A stretch of DNA of 15,972 nucleotides from Actinomycetes bacterium (GTDB lineage: Bacteria > Actinomycetota > Actinomycetes > Actinomycetales > Microbacteriaceae), in contig JAEYAG010000090.1 of assembly GCA_023451265.1 (NCBI GenBank), forward strand, positions 1-15,972, read 5' to 3'. A model generated the notes under the pieces. The model did not search any database, had not been told where the DNA came from, and was given only the letters and a program-made list of their open reading frames with translations. Position 1 is the stretch's first letter. The number at the start of each line of letters is the position of its first letter. The position numbers and the translations under genes are program-made. This document shows positions 5,265-12,289 of the stretch, one piece after another.

Positions 5265-7090
5265 CAGTACTTCCTCTCCATCGGCGGGTAGTTCAACTCG
5301 CCCGCCTCGTTCTTCGTGAAGACGACCGGCTTCCAGTCCAGGCGGATGTGGTCCTCGGGGTCGGGCGAGTGCGGGTCGCCGGTGAGGTAGGCCATCGTGT
5401 GCTGCATGTACTGCGCGTCGTCGCGGTCGGGGTAGTCCTCGCGCATGTGACCGCCGCGGCTCTCCTTGCGGTTGCGGGCGGCGTAGGCGACGATCTCGGC
5501 GAGGTCGAGCAGGAACCCGAGCTCGACGGCCTCGAGCAGGTCGGTGTTGTAGCGCTTGCCCTTGTCGTCGACGTGGATGTTCTTGTAGCGCTGGCGCAGG
5601 TCGTGGATCGTGCCCATGACGTTGGTCAGGGTCTCCTCGGTGCGGAAGACCTGGGCGTTGGCGTCCATCTCCTCCTGCAGCGTCTTGCGCAGCACCGCGA
5701 TGCGCTCCGAGCCCGGGTTGTTGCGCAGGCCCTCGATCATCTCGCGGACCCCCTTCGCGGGGTCGTCGGGAAGCGGCACGAACTCGGCGGTCTTGACGTA
5801 CTCGACGGCGTTGCGGCCGCTGCGCTTGCCGAAGACGTTGATGTCCAGCAGCGAGTTGGTGCCGAGGCGGTTGGCGCCGTGCACCGACACGCACGCGCAC
5901 TCGCCGGCCGCGTACAGACCCGGCACGACGGTGTCGTTGTCCTGCAGCACCTCGCCGTTGTTGTTGGTCGGGATGCCGCCCATCGCGTAGTGCGCCGTCG
6001 GCATGACCGGCACGGGCTCGGTGACGGGGTCGACGCCGAGGTAGGTGCGGGCGAACTCGGTGATGTCGGGGAGCTTGGTCTCCAGCACCTCCGCACCCAG
6101 GTGCGTGCAGTCGAGGTACACGTAGTCCTTGTGGGGTCCGGCGCCGCGTCCCTCGAGCACCTCCTTGACCATGCAGCGCGCGACGATGTCGCGCGGCGCG
6201 AGGTCCTTGATCGTGGGGGCGTAGCGCTCCATGAACCGTTCGCCGGAGGCGTTGCGGAGGATCGCGCCCTCGCCGCGGGCACCCTCGGTGAGCAGGATGC
6301 CGAGGCCGGCGAGCCCGGTCGGGTGGAACTGGAAGAACTCGATGTCCTCCAGCGGCAGACCCTTGCGCCAGATGATCCCCACGCCGTCGCCGGTGAGGGT
6401 GTGGGCGTTGGAGGTCGTCTTGTAGATCTTGCCGAAACCGCCGGTGGCGAAGATGACGGCCTTGGAGTGGAAGACGTGCAGGTCGCCCGTCGCGAGCTCG
6501 TAGGCGACGACACCGGCGATCTGGGTGTTGCCGTCGGCATCCTTCACCGTGATGAGGTCGAGCGCGTAGTACTCGTTGAAGAAGTTGATGCCGAGCTTGA
6601 CGCAGTTCTGGAACAGCGTCTGCAGGATCATGTGGCCGGTGCGGTCCGCGGCGTAGCAGGCGCGGCGCACCGGGGTCTTGCCGTGGTCGGCGGTGTGCCC
6701 GCCGAAGCGGCGCTGGTCGATCTTGCCCTCGGGGGTGCGGTTGAACGGCAGCCCCATGTTCTCGAGGTCGATGACGGCGTCGATGGCCTCCTTGGCGAGG
6801 ATCTCCGCGGCATCCTGGTCGACGAGGTAGTCGCCGCCCTTGACGGTGTCGAAGGTGTGCCACTCCCACGAGTCCTCTTCGACGTTCGCGAGCGCCGCCG
6901 CCATGCCGCCCTGGGCCGCGCCGGTGTGCGAGCGCGTCGGGTAGAGCTTGGTGATGACCGCAGTGCGAGCACCGGGGCCGGCCTCGATCGCCGCGCGCAT
7001 GCCGGCGCCGCCGGCGCCGACGATGACGATGTCGAACTCGTGGTAGTACACGCCGTCACGCAGGACGGCTTCAGGATGCTGGGTGCTCAC
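5264..7090 (-). CDS. sdhA: Succinate dehydrogenase flavoprotein subunit
   Basis: Catalytic subunit that oxidises succinate to fumarate in the TCA cycle, attached to the cytoplasmic face of the membrane. The 608 residues are typical. Visible features are the Rossmann FAD motif VGAGGAG (24-30), SHTGAAQGG with H55 as the expected covalent FAD attachment site, GGHTADHGKT (130-139), QFHPTGL with H256, TEGARGEGA (269-277), and APRDIVAR with R300 near the substrate site. The start is GTG at 7090, with a weak AAGAGG about 10 nt upstream. It lies 49 bp after sdhD, the only non-overlapping junction in the operon. That short gap contains CGTTTCGTCTCG (7107-7118, plus strand), which matches part of the REP-like repeat at 2325. 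Confidence 0.97.
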   Translation of the reverse strand: MSTQHPEAVLRDGVYYHEFDIVIVGAGGAGMRAAIEAGPGARTAVITKLYPTRSHTGAAQGGMAAALANVEEDSWEWHTFDTVKGGDYLVDQDAAEILAKEAIDAVIDLENMGLPFNRTPEGKIDQRRFGGHTADHGKTPVRRACYAADRTGHMILQTLFQNCVKLGINFFNEYYALDLITVKDADGNTQIAGVVAYELATGDLHVFHSKAVIFATGGFGKIYKTTSNAHTLTGDGVGIIWRKGLPLEDIEFFQFHPTGLAGLGILLTEGARGEGAILRNASGERFMERYAPTIKDLAPRDIVARCMVKEVLEGRGAGPHKDYVYLDCTHLGAEVLETKLPDITEFARTYLGVDPVTEPVPVMPTAHYAMGGIPTNNNGEVLQDNDTVVPGLYAAGECACVSVHGANRLGTNSLLDINVFGKRSGRNAVEYVKTAEFVPLPDDPAKGVREMIEGLRNNPGSERIAVLRKTLQEEMDANAQVFRTEETLTNVMGTIHDLRQRYKNIHVDDKGKRYNTDLLEAVELGFLLDLAEIVAYAARNRKESRGGHMREDYPDRDDAQYMQHTMAYLTGDPHSPDPEDHIRLDWKPVVFTKNEAGELNYPPMERKY

Positions 7091-7139
7091 GTCAGGAATG
7101 CCTCTTCGTTTCGTCTCGTCGTCTCGGGTGGTGCCGCGC

Positions 7140-7595
7140 TCAGAGCGCCTGGCACGCTTCCCAGAACACGCTGTCGCTGGTGACGCCGTTGCACGGATCG
7201 AACGCGAACACGACGAGCGTGCCGAGGACGATGAGCAGGCCCGCCGCGACGAACACGGCCCACACCAAGGTCTTGCGCACCTTCTCGCCGGTCACGTAGT
7301 CGTTGACGATCGTGCGCATGCCGTTGGCGCCGTGGATGAGCGCGAGCCACAGCATGAGGATGTCCCACCACTGCCAGAACGGGTTCGCGAGCTTGCCGGC
7401 GACGAAGCCCCAGTCCAACGCATGGATGCCGTCGCCGACCATGAGGTTGGTGAAGAGGTGACCGAAGATCAGCACGACGAGCAGCACGCCCGAGACACGC
7501 ATGTACACCCAGCCGACCTTCTCGAAGTTGACGCCCTTCTTGCGGATCTGCGGCGACCGCGGGGCGGCGAGGTCCGGAGTCGTGGTGGCGGACAT
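7140..7595 (-). CDS. sdhD: Succinate dehydrogenase hydrophobic membrane anchor subunit
   Basis: Membrane anchor subunit that, with SdhC, holds haem b and the quinone site of complex II. The 151 residues contain three hydrophobic segments (about 31-52, 76-91 and 108-132). The family signature is ALIHGANGMRTIVNDY (85-100), in which H88 is the probable haem ligand and D99-Y100 match the quinone-site pair. The ATG at 7595 shares one base with the sdhC stop (TGATG) and has a strong GGGAGGGGG just upstream, so it is coupled to sdhC. Assignment as SdhD rather than SdhC rests on gene order and on the NDY motif. Confidence 0.93.
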   Translation of the reverse strand: MSATTTPDLAAPRSPQIRKKGVNFEKVGWVYMRVSGVLLVVLIFGHLFTNLMVGDGIHALDWGFVAGKLANPFWQWWDILMLWLALIHGANGMRTIVNDYVTGEKVRKTLVWAVFVAAGLLIVLGTLVVFAFDPCNGVTSDSVFWEACQAL

Positions 7596-8029
7596 CAGTG
7601 GCCCCCTCCCACGTTGGCGAAGACGTTCATGAGGTGGCGCGGCGCGAACCCGGCGAGGGTCACGGCCCAGATGCCGATGACGCCCCACCACAGCTGGCGC
7701 TGGTGACGCGTCGCCCACGGCCACAGGTCGACCGCGATGATGCGCAGGCCGTTGTAGGCGTGGTAGGCGACGGCCGCGACGAGGAAGACCTCGCCGATGC
7801 CCATGATCGGGTTCTTGTACGTGCCGATGACGGCGTCGTACGCCTCGGGGGAGACGCGGATGAGCGCGGTGTCGAGCACGTGCACGAGCAGGAAGAAGAA
7901 GATGGCGATGCCGGTGATGCGGTGCAGCACCCATGACCACATGCCCTCGTTGCCGCGGTACAGAGTGCCGCGTGGGGTCTTCGACGTGGTCTGGGCTACC
8001 GACGGTGTGACGCGTGCTGGTGCAGACAC
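7595..8029 (-). CDS. sdhC: Succinate dehydrogenase cytochrome b556 subunit
   Basis: First gene of the sdhCDAB operon and the cytochrome b subunit of complex II. The 144 residues have three hydrophobic segments (about 38-55, 78-97 and 114-130). The HRITG motif (36-40) supplies R37 of the quinone site. H90 in AYHAYNGLRII is the probable haem b ligand. The start is GTG at 8029, chosen over an in-frame ATG at 8110 because AAGGGAGG (8036-8043) lies 6 nt upstream of the GTG, and the extra 27 residues are charged and unlike the family. The leader from the candidate promoter near 8163 is about 130 nt long. Confidence 0.93.
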   Translation of the reverse strand: MSAPARVTPSVAQTTSKTPRGTLYRGNEGMWSWVLHRITGIAIFFFLLVHVLDTALIRVSPEAYDAVIGTYKNPIMGIGEVFLVAAVAYHAYNGLRIIAVDLWPWATRHQRQLWWGVIGIWAVTLAGFAPRHLMNVFANVGGGH

Positions 8030-8162
8030 GGTCGTCCTCCCTTGGTGTGATCGGACGCTACGCTGCGGCGGGGCCTGATCGGCTGCGGGGCCAGAGCCCT
8101 CTCGTCGCACACGGGCGCACTCTTATCCTAAGTCGCGCCCTTCCGCCCCGGCGAGGAAGGGG

Positions 8163-8190
8163 AGCCTAAGTTCTCTCGATATCGAGAGAA
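8163..8190 (-). promoter_or_regulatory. Candidate sdhC promoter overlapped by a 20-bp palindromic operator
   Basis: TTCTCTCGATATCGAGAGAA (8171-8190) is a perfect palindrome, the form expected for a dimeric repressor or activator. On the minus strand, TAGGCT (8163-8168) follows it and fits a TANNNT -10 box. The outer part of the palindrome would then overlap the -35 and spacer. A second TANNNT, TAGGAT, occurs at 8125-8130 within a repeated ACTTAGG context, so the true sdh start is uncertain. The site could equally serve the divergent manC. I cannot name the regulator. Confidence 0.5.
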
Positions 8191-8233
8191 CCGCACGAAA
8201 AGGCATTCTTTCGGAGGGGGTCGGCCGAGGCGA

Positions 8234-8239
8234 TACCCT
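8234..8239 (+). promoter_or_regulatory. Candidate -10 box of manC (leaderless start)
   Basis: TACCCT, then 7 nt, then the manC ATG. The nearest Shine-Dalgarno-like GGAGG (8213-8217) is about 30 nt from the ATG, too far to act. A leaderless mRNA is therefore plausible. Confidence 0.4.
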
Positions 8240-8246
8240 CGAAGCC

Positions 8247-9362
8247 ATGGCCCGACCCATCGACGACTTCTACGCCGTGATCCCCGCCGGAGGTGTCGGC
8301 AGCAGGCTGTGGCCCCTGTCGCGGGCCGACGCGCCCAAGTTCCTGCACGACCTGACGGGGTCGGGCCATTCGCTGCTGCGGGACACCTGGGACCGGCTCG
8401 CACCGCTGTCGGGCGAGGACCGGATCGCGGTCGTGACCGGCCGCGCGCATCGCGCCGCCGTGGAGGAGCAGCTTCCCGGCATCCCGGATCAGAACGTGTT
8501 CCTGGAATCCGAGCCGCGCGACTCCGCGGCCGCGATCGGCCTGGCCGCGGCGATCCTGCTCCGCCGGGAGCCCGACGTCATCATCGGGTCGTTCGCGGCG
8601 GACCACGTGATCCGCGGGACCCGCGTGTTCGAGTTCGCGGTGCGGGATGCCGTCGAGGTCGCCCGTGAGGGGTACATCTGCACTGTCGGCATCTCGCCGA
8701 GCGAGCCCGCGGTCGGCTTCGGCTACATCAAGCGCGGCGGCGAGCTGATCGTCGACGGCGCGCGCGACGCGTCGCTCGTGGACAGCTTCGTGGAAAAGCC
8801 CGATCTGGAGACCGCCAAGCGGTACGTCGCCGACCGCGACTACCTGTGGAACGCGGGCATGTTCATCTCGCGCGCCGATGTGCTGCTGGCCGAGATCGAG
8901 GCGAACAACCCCGAGCTGCACGCGGGGCTCCTCGAGCTCGCCGAGGCGTGGGACGACCGCGACCGGCGGGGGCCGGTCGTGGATCGGGTGTGGCCGAAGC
9001 TGCCGAAGATCGCGATCGACTACGTCGTCGCCGAGCCCGCCGCCGAGAAGGGGCGGCTCGCCGTCGTGCCGGGGCACTTCGACTGGGACGACGTGGGGGA
9101 TTTCGCGAGTCTCGCCAAGCTCAACTCCGGCGGACGCAAGAACGATCTCGCGATCCTCGGCGAGAACGCCCGCATCCTCTCCGACGCCGCCAGCGGCATC
9201 GTCGTCAGCCACACGAAGCGGGTCATCAGCCTCATCGGCGTGAAGGACATCGTCGTCGTCGACACCCCCGACGCCCTCCTGGTGACCACGAGCGAGAACG
9301 CGCAGCGTGTGAAGGGCGTCGTCGACGCCCTCAAGCTCACCGGCCGCGGCGACGTGCTGTAG
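8247..9362 (+). CDS. manC: Mannose-1-phosphate guanylyltransferase
   Basis: Makes GDP-mannose from mannose-1-phosphate and GTP, the mannosyl donor for glycolipids, cell-envelope glycans and protein mannosylation. The 371 residues form a single nucleotidyltransferase domain. AGGVGSRLWPLSR (14-26) is the nucleotide-binding signature, K31 follows it, ADH (118-120) is the metal-site region, and FVEKP (181-185) and WNAGMF (201-206) form the sugar-phosphate site. It lacks the C-terminal phosphomannose isomerase domain of bifunctional enzymes, which is usual for actinobacteria. The gene is divergent from sdhC and is followed by the nucleoside-transport operon, with no functional link evident to either. 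Confidence 0.94.
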   Translation: MARPIDDFYAVIPAGGVGSRLWPLSRADAPKFLHDLTGSGHSLLRDTWDRLAPLSGEDRIAVVTGRAHRAAVEEQLPGIPDQNVFLESEPRDSAAAIGLAAAILLRREPDVIIGSFAADHVIRGTRVFEFAVRDAVEVAREGYICTVGISPSEPAVGFGYIKRGGELIVDGARDASLVDSFVEKPDLETAKRYVADRDYLWNAGMFISRADVLLAEIEANNPELHAGLLELAEAWDDRDRRGPVVDRVWPKLPKIAIDYVVAEPAAEKGRLAVVPGHFDWDDVGDFASLAKLNSGGRKNDLAILGENARILSDAASGIVVSHTKRVISLIGVKDIVVVDTPDALLVTTSENAQRVKGVVDALKLTGRGDVL

Positions 9363-9375
9363 GGCGATCGCGTGT

Positions 9376-9390
9376 CCCCGCGCGGCGGGG
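9376..9390 (+). terminator. Weak hairpin after manC
   Basis: CCCCGC (9376-9381), loop GCG, GCGGGG (9385-9390), starting 13 nt after the manC stop. There is no T-run. It may end manC transcription before the BMP operon promoter. Confidence 0.35.
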
Positions 9391-9446
9391 GTGTATCGGG
9401 ATCATTGCGTCTTTGTAACCATTCGCACCCACGCCTGCCAGACGCG

Positions 9447-9475
9447 TGCAAGTCCCGCGTCACAGTAGGTAACTT
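9447..9475 (+). promoter_or_regulatory. Possible promoter of the nucleoside-transport operon
   Basis: TAACTT (9470-9475) fits TANNNT, and a poor -35 match lies about 17-18 nt upstream (TGCAAG at 9447-9452). A start near 9482 would give a leader of about 43 nt that contains the hairpin at 9486-9504 and the ribosome-binding site. This is weak evidence from position and a loose consensus. Confidence 0.25.
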
Positions 9476-9485
9476 CAATGCGTGC

Positions 9486-9504
9486 GCCCGCGAGATCCGC
9501 GGGC
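9486..9504 (+). promoter_or_regulatory. Leader hairpin just before the BMP gene
   Basis: GCCCGCG (9486-9492), loop AGATC, CGCGGGC (9498-9504): a perfect 7-bp GC stem. It ends 10 nt before the GGAGG ribosome-binding site (9515-9519). It may stabilise the mRNA or tune initiation. It does not resemble a purine riboswitch. Confidence 0.4.
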
Positions 9505-9524
9505 CCATCAATGTGGAGGCTGCA

Positions 9525-10646
9525 TTGACCATCTCGACCACCAAGAAGCTCGCCGGCATCACTGCCGCGGCCGGGCTCCTCATCGCCCTGGCCGGCTGCG
9601 GCTCGGCCCCCGAAGCGAACCCGACCGGTTCGGGTGACGCCGGCGCTGCCGACTTCCTGCCCTGCCTGATCTCCGACGCGGGCGGCTGGAACGATAAGTC
9701 GTTCAACGAGTCCGCCAAGAACGGCATGGACAAGGCCGCGAGCGAGCTGGGCGTCACCCCGCTCGAGTTCGAGTCGACGAACGACAACGACTACGCGCCG
9801 AACATGGAGCAGGCCGTCGCCGAGGGCTGCTCGCTGATCATCTCGGTCGGCTTCAAGCTCAGCGCCGCGACGGTCGAGGCGGCCAACGCCAACCCCGACC
9901 TGAACTTCGCGATCATCGACGACTACGCCGACACCGACTTCGACGGCAAGACCGACGCGCCGAACATCAAGCCGCTCGTCTTCAACACCGCCGAAGCCGC
10001 GTACCTCGGCGGCTACGCCGCGGCGGCGTGGTCGGCCCAGGCGGGCGTGAGCAAGGTCGGCACCTTCGGCGGCATGCAGATCCCGTCGGTCGCCGTGTTC
10101 ATGGACGGTTACCAGCTCGGTGTCGAGAAGTACAACGAGGACAAGGGCGCCGACGTCCAGGTCTTCGGCTGGGACGTCGCGACGCAGGAGGGCTCGTTCA
10201 CCGGCGGCTTCGACGCCAATGACACCGCCAAGCAGACCGCGCAGGGCGTGCTCGACCAGGGTGTCGACGTGCTGCTGCCCGTCGGCGGCCCGATCTACAA
10301 GAGCGCGGCCGCGGCCATCGCCGACAGCGGCAAGGACACGCTGATCCTCGGCGTGGACAGCGACCTCGCCGTCGCCGACCCCTCGGTCACCGACATCACG
10401 CTGGTCTCGATCATGAAGGCGATCGACGTCGCCGTCTACGACGCGACCATGGCCGCCTCCAAGGGCGAGTTCGACCCGACCCCGTACGTGGGCACGCTGA
10501 AGAACGAGGGTGTCAAGCTCTCGAGCTTCCACGACTTCGAGTCGAAGCTGCCGGCGGGTCTCACGGACGAGCTGGCCACACTGCAGGAGCAGATCATCTC
10601 GGGCGAGATCACGGTGGAGTCGGCGAACTCGCCGGCCACCTCCTGA
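9525..10646 (+). CDS. BMP family (PnrA-like) nucleoside-binding lipoprotein
   Basis: Substrate-binding lipoprotein of a nucleoside ABC importer, anchored on the outer face of the membrane. The 373 residues begin with a lipoprotein signal: MTISTTKKLAG, a hydrophobic core and the lipobox LAGC with C25 as the lipidated cysteine. The mature part is a type I periplasmic-binding fold of the BMP/Med/PnrA family, with DAGGWNDKSFNESA (51-64), GFKLSAATVEAA, FNTAEAAYLGGYAAA, VGTFGGMQIPSV and PVGGPIYKSA. The start is TTG at 9525, because GGAGG lies 5 nt upstream and the signal peptide then begins correctly. GTG at 9513 is in frame but has no ribosome-binding site. The nucleoside specificity is inferred from the downstream cdd and deoA genes. 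Xylose- or lipid-related BMP proteins are less likely alternatives. Confidence 0.93.
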   Translation: MTISTTKKLAGITAAAGLLIALAGCGSAPEANPTGSGDAGAADFLPCLISDAGGWNDKSFNESAKNGMDKAASELGVTPLEFESTNDNDYAPNMEQAVAEGCSLIISVGFKLSAATVEAANANPDLNFAIIDDYADTDFDGKTDAPNIKPLVFNTAEAAYLGGYAAAAWSAQAGVSKVGTFGGMQIPSVAVFMDGYQLGVEKYNEDKGADVQVFGWDVATQEGSFTGGFDANDTAKQTAQGVLDQGVDVLLPVGGPIYKSAAAAIADSGKDTLILGVDSDLAVADPSVTDITLVSIMKAIDVAVYDATMAASKGEFDPTPYVGTLKNEGVKLSSFHDFESKLPAGLTDELATLQEQIISGEITVESANSPATS

Positions 10647-10659
10647 TCCTCTCCGATCC

Positions 10660-10700
10660 GCACTCGGGGCGGGCAGCCGCGCGCTGCTCGCCCCGAGTGC
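10660..10700 (+). terminator. Strong stem-loop between the lipoprotein and ATPase genes
   Basis: GCACTCGGGGCGGGCAGC (10660-10677) pairs with GCTGCTCGCCCCGAGTGC (10683-10700) over 18 bp with one G-U pair and a 5-nt loop. It lies 13 nt after the BMP stop codon and has no T-run. It is suited to act as a partial terminator or as a 3'-end barrier that protects the lipoprotein mRNA. Confidence 0.7.
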
Positions 10701-10712
10701 CGTCCTGCCGAC

Positions 10713-10739
10713 CCCCCGTGCGGCTCTGCCGTGCGGGGG
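10713..10739 (+). terminator. Second stem-loop in the same gap
   Basis: CCCCCGTGCGGC (10713-10724) pairs with GCCGTGCGGGGG (10728-10739) through 12 pairs, two of them G-U, around a TCT loop. It follows the first stem-loop by 12 nt. Because of the wobble pairs it folds better as this strand's RNA than as the opposite strand. Confidence 0.55.
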
Positions 10740-10762
10740 TGCCCACCTGAAAACCATCCGGA

Positions 10763-10768
10763 TAGGGT
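10763..10768 (+). promoter_or_regulatory. Candidate internal -10 box before the ATPase gene
   Basis: TAGGGT, then 6 nt, then the ATG at 10775, the same arrangement as at xthA and the YihY-family gene. It suggests an internal leaderless promoter for the ATPase-permease part of the operon. The AGGG within it could instead act as a poor Shine-Dalgarno site. Confidence 0.4.
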
Positions 10769-10774
10769 GCTGAT

Positions 10775-12289
10775 ATGAAGCTCGAGCTCCGCGGGATCAC
10801 GAAGAGATTCGGCAGCCTCGTCGCCAACGACCACATCGATCTCGTGGTCGAACCGGGGGAGATCCACGCTCTTCTCGGGGAGAACGGTGCGGGCAAATCC
10901 ACGCTCATGAACGTGCTGTACGGCCTGTATCGCGCCGACGAGGGCGAGATCCTGCTGAACGATGCGCCCCAGCACTTCCGCGGCCCCGGCGACGCGATGG
11001 CTGCCGGCATCGGCATGGTGCACCAGCACTTCATGCTGATCCCCGTGTTCACTGTCGCCGAGAACGTCATGCTCGGCCACGAAGAGACCAAGGGCTTCGG
11101 CCGCCTCGACCTCGCCAAGGCGCGTCAGCACGTGCGCAACGTCGCCGACCGGTTCGGATTCGAGATCGACCCCGACGCCGTCGTCGGGGACCTCCCCGTC
11201 GGCGTGCAGCAGCGGGTCGAGATCATCAAGGCGCTCTCCCGCGACGCGAAGGTGCTCGTGTTCGACGAGCCCACCGCGGTGCTCACCCCGCAGGAGACCG
11301 ACGAGCTCATGGCGATCATGCGCCAGCTGCGTGACGAGGGCACCTCCATCGTCTTCATCACCCACAAGCTGCGCGAAGTGCGCGAGGTCGCCGACCGCAT
11401 CACCGTCATCCGTCTCGGCAAGGTCGTCGGCGAGGCCTCGCCCACCGCGACGAACGCCGAGCTGGCCTCGCTCATGGTCGGCCGCGCCGTCGAGCTCACC
11501 GTCCACAAGGACCCGCCGCAGGTGCGCGAGGGCGGCCTTCGCGTGCAGGGCCTGCGCGTGCTCACGGCCACCGGCGCGATCGTCGTGGACGGCGTCGACT
11601 TCGAGGTGCGCCCCGGCGAAGTGCTCGCCGTGGCCGGCGTGCAGGGCAACGGCCAGACCGAGCTCGTCGAGGCCATCGTCGGCCTCGCCTCGCGGGTGGA
11701 GGGATCGATCGCCCTCGACGGCACCGAACTGGTCGGCAAGAGCGTCCGCGCCATACTCGACGAAGGCGTCGGGTTCGTGCCGGAGGACCGCAAGGAGGAC
11801 GGCCTCGTCGGCGGGTTCTCCGTCGCCGAGAACCTCATCCTCGACCGGTCGTCGGACCCCGAGTTCGCGCAGTGGGGGACCATCCGCCGCGGTGCGCTCG
11901 ACGAGTTCGCGCGCGACCGCATCCGCGAGTACGACATCCGCACCCAGGGGCCCGAGACGGCCGCGGGGACGCTCTCCGGCGGCAACCAGCAGAAGGTCGT
12001 CATCGCCCGCGAGATGAGCCGCGACCTGCGGCTGCTCGTCGTGGCCCAGCCGACGCGCGGCGTCGACGTCGGGTCGATCGAGTTCATCCACAAGCGCATC
12101 ATCGAGACGCGGGATGCCGGCATCCCGATCATCGTCGTGTCCACCGAGCTCGACGAGGTCACCGCCCTCGCCGACCGCATCGCGGTGATGTACCGCGGCA
12201 CGGTCGTCGGAATCGTGCCCGGCGACACGGCGCGCGACGTCCTCGGTCTCATGATGGCCGGAGCAAGCGATTCGGAGGCCGCGGCATGA
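10775..12289 (+). CDS. Nucleoside ABC transporter ATP-binding protein (two ABC domains)
   Basis: Energises nucleoside import, working with the two permeases that follow. The 504 residues hold two ABC domains, as in RbsA-type and NupA-type ATPases. Domain 1 is complete: Walker A GENGAGKST (35-43), Q-loop Q84, signature region LPVGVQQRVEI (140-150), Walker B LVFDEP with E165, and switch H197. Domain 2 (from about 256) has a degenerate Walker A, GVQGNGQTE (288-296), with no lysine, an intact LSGGNQQ (400-406) and VVAQP, with Gln in place of the catalytic Glu. One active and one degenerate site is normal for this family, so this is not decay. The stop codon overlaps the next start (ATGA). Confidence 0.95.
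   Translation: MKLELRGITKRFGSLVANDHIDLVVEPGEIHALLGENGAGKSTLMNVLYGLYRADEGEILLNDAPQHFRGPGDAMAAGIGMVHQHFMLIPVFTVAENVMLGHEETKGFGRLDLAKARQHVRNVADRFGFEIDPDAVVGDLPVGVQQRVEIIKALSRDAKVLVFDEPTAVLTPQETDELMAIMRQLRDEGTSIVFITHKLREVREVADRITVIRLGKVVGEASPTATNAELASLMVGRAVELTVHKDPPQVREGGLRVQGLRVLTATGAIVVDGVDFEVRPGEVLAVAGVQGNGQTELVEAIVGLASRVEGSIALDGTELVGKSVRAILDEGVGFVPEDRKEDGLVGGFSVAENLILDRSSDPEFAQWGTIRRGALDEFARDRIREYDIRTQGPETAAGTLSGGNQQKVVIAREMSRDLRLLVVAQPTRGVDVGSIEFIHKRIIETRDAGIPIIVVSTELDEVTALADRIAVMYRGTVVGIVPGDTARDVLGLMMAGASDSEAAA

Noticed and set aside
4503..6869. sdhB read as a 788-residue protein
   Set aside because: The added N-terminal part is the sdhA region in another frame. SdhB proper starts at 5264 with a ribosome-binding site and standard length.
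5348..7183. Long open frame on the plus strand opposite sdhA
   Set aside because: Antisense to a certain gene, Val/Asp/Glu/Arg-rich and without motifs. Similar shadows occur at 9402-10757, 11125-13182 and 13437-14951 on the minus strand.
8030..8110. Longer sdhC beginning at 8110
   Set aside because: The GTG at 8029 has a strong AAGGGAGG at the right spacing, and the extension does not resemble SdhC.
9363..9524. A purine or other known riboswitch in the leader of the nucleoside operon
   Set aside because: Only a simple 7-bp hairpin is visible. The conserved junction sequences of purine or preQ1 riboswitches are absent.
11636..12060. Second ABC domain of the ATPase as a decayed domain
   Set aside because: Loss of the Walker A lysine and catalytic glutamate in one domain is normal for double-domain sugar and nucleoside ATPases. 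The signature motif is intact.
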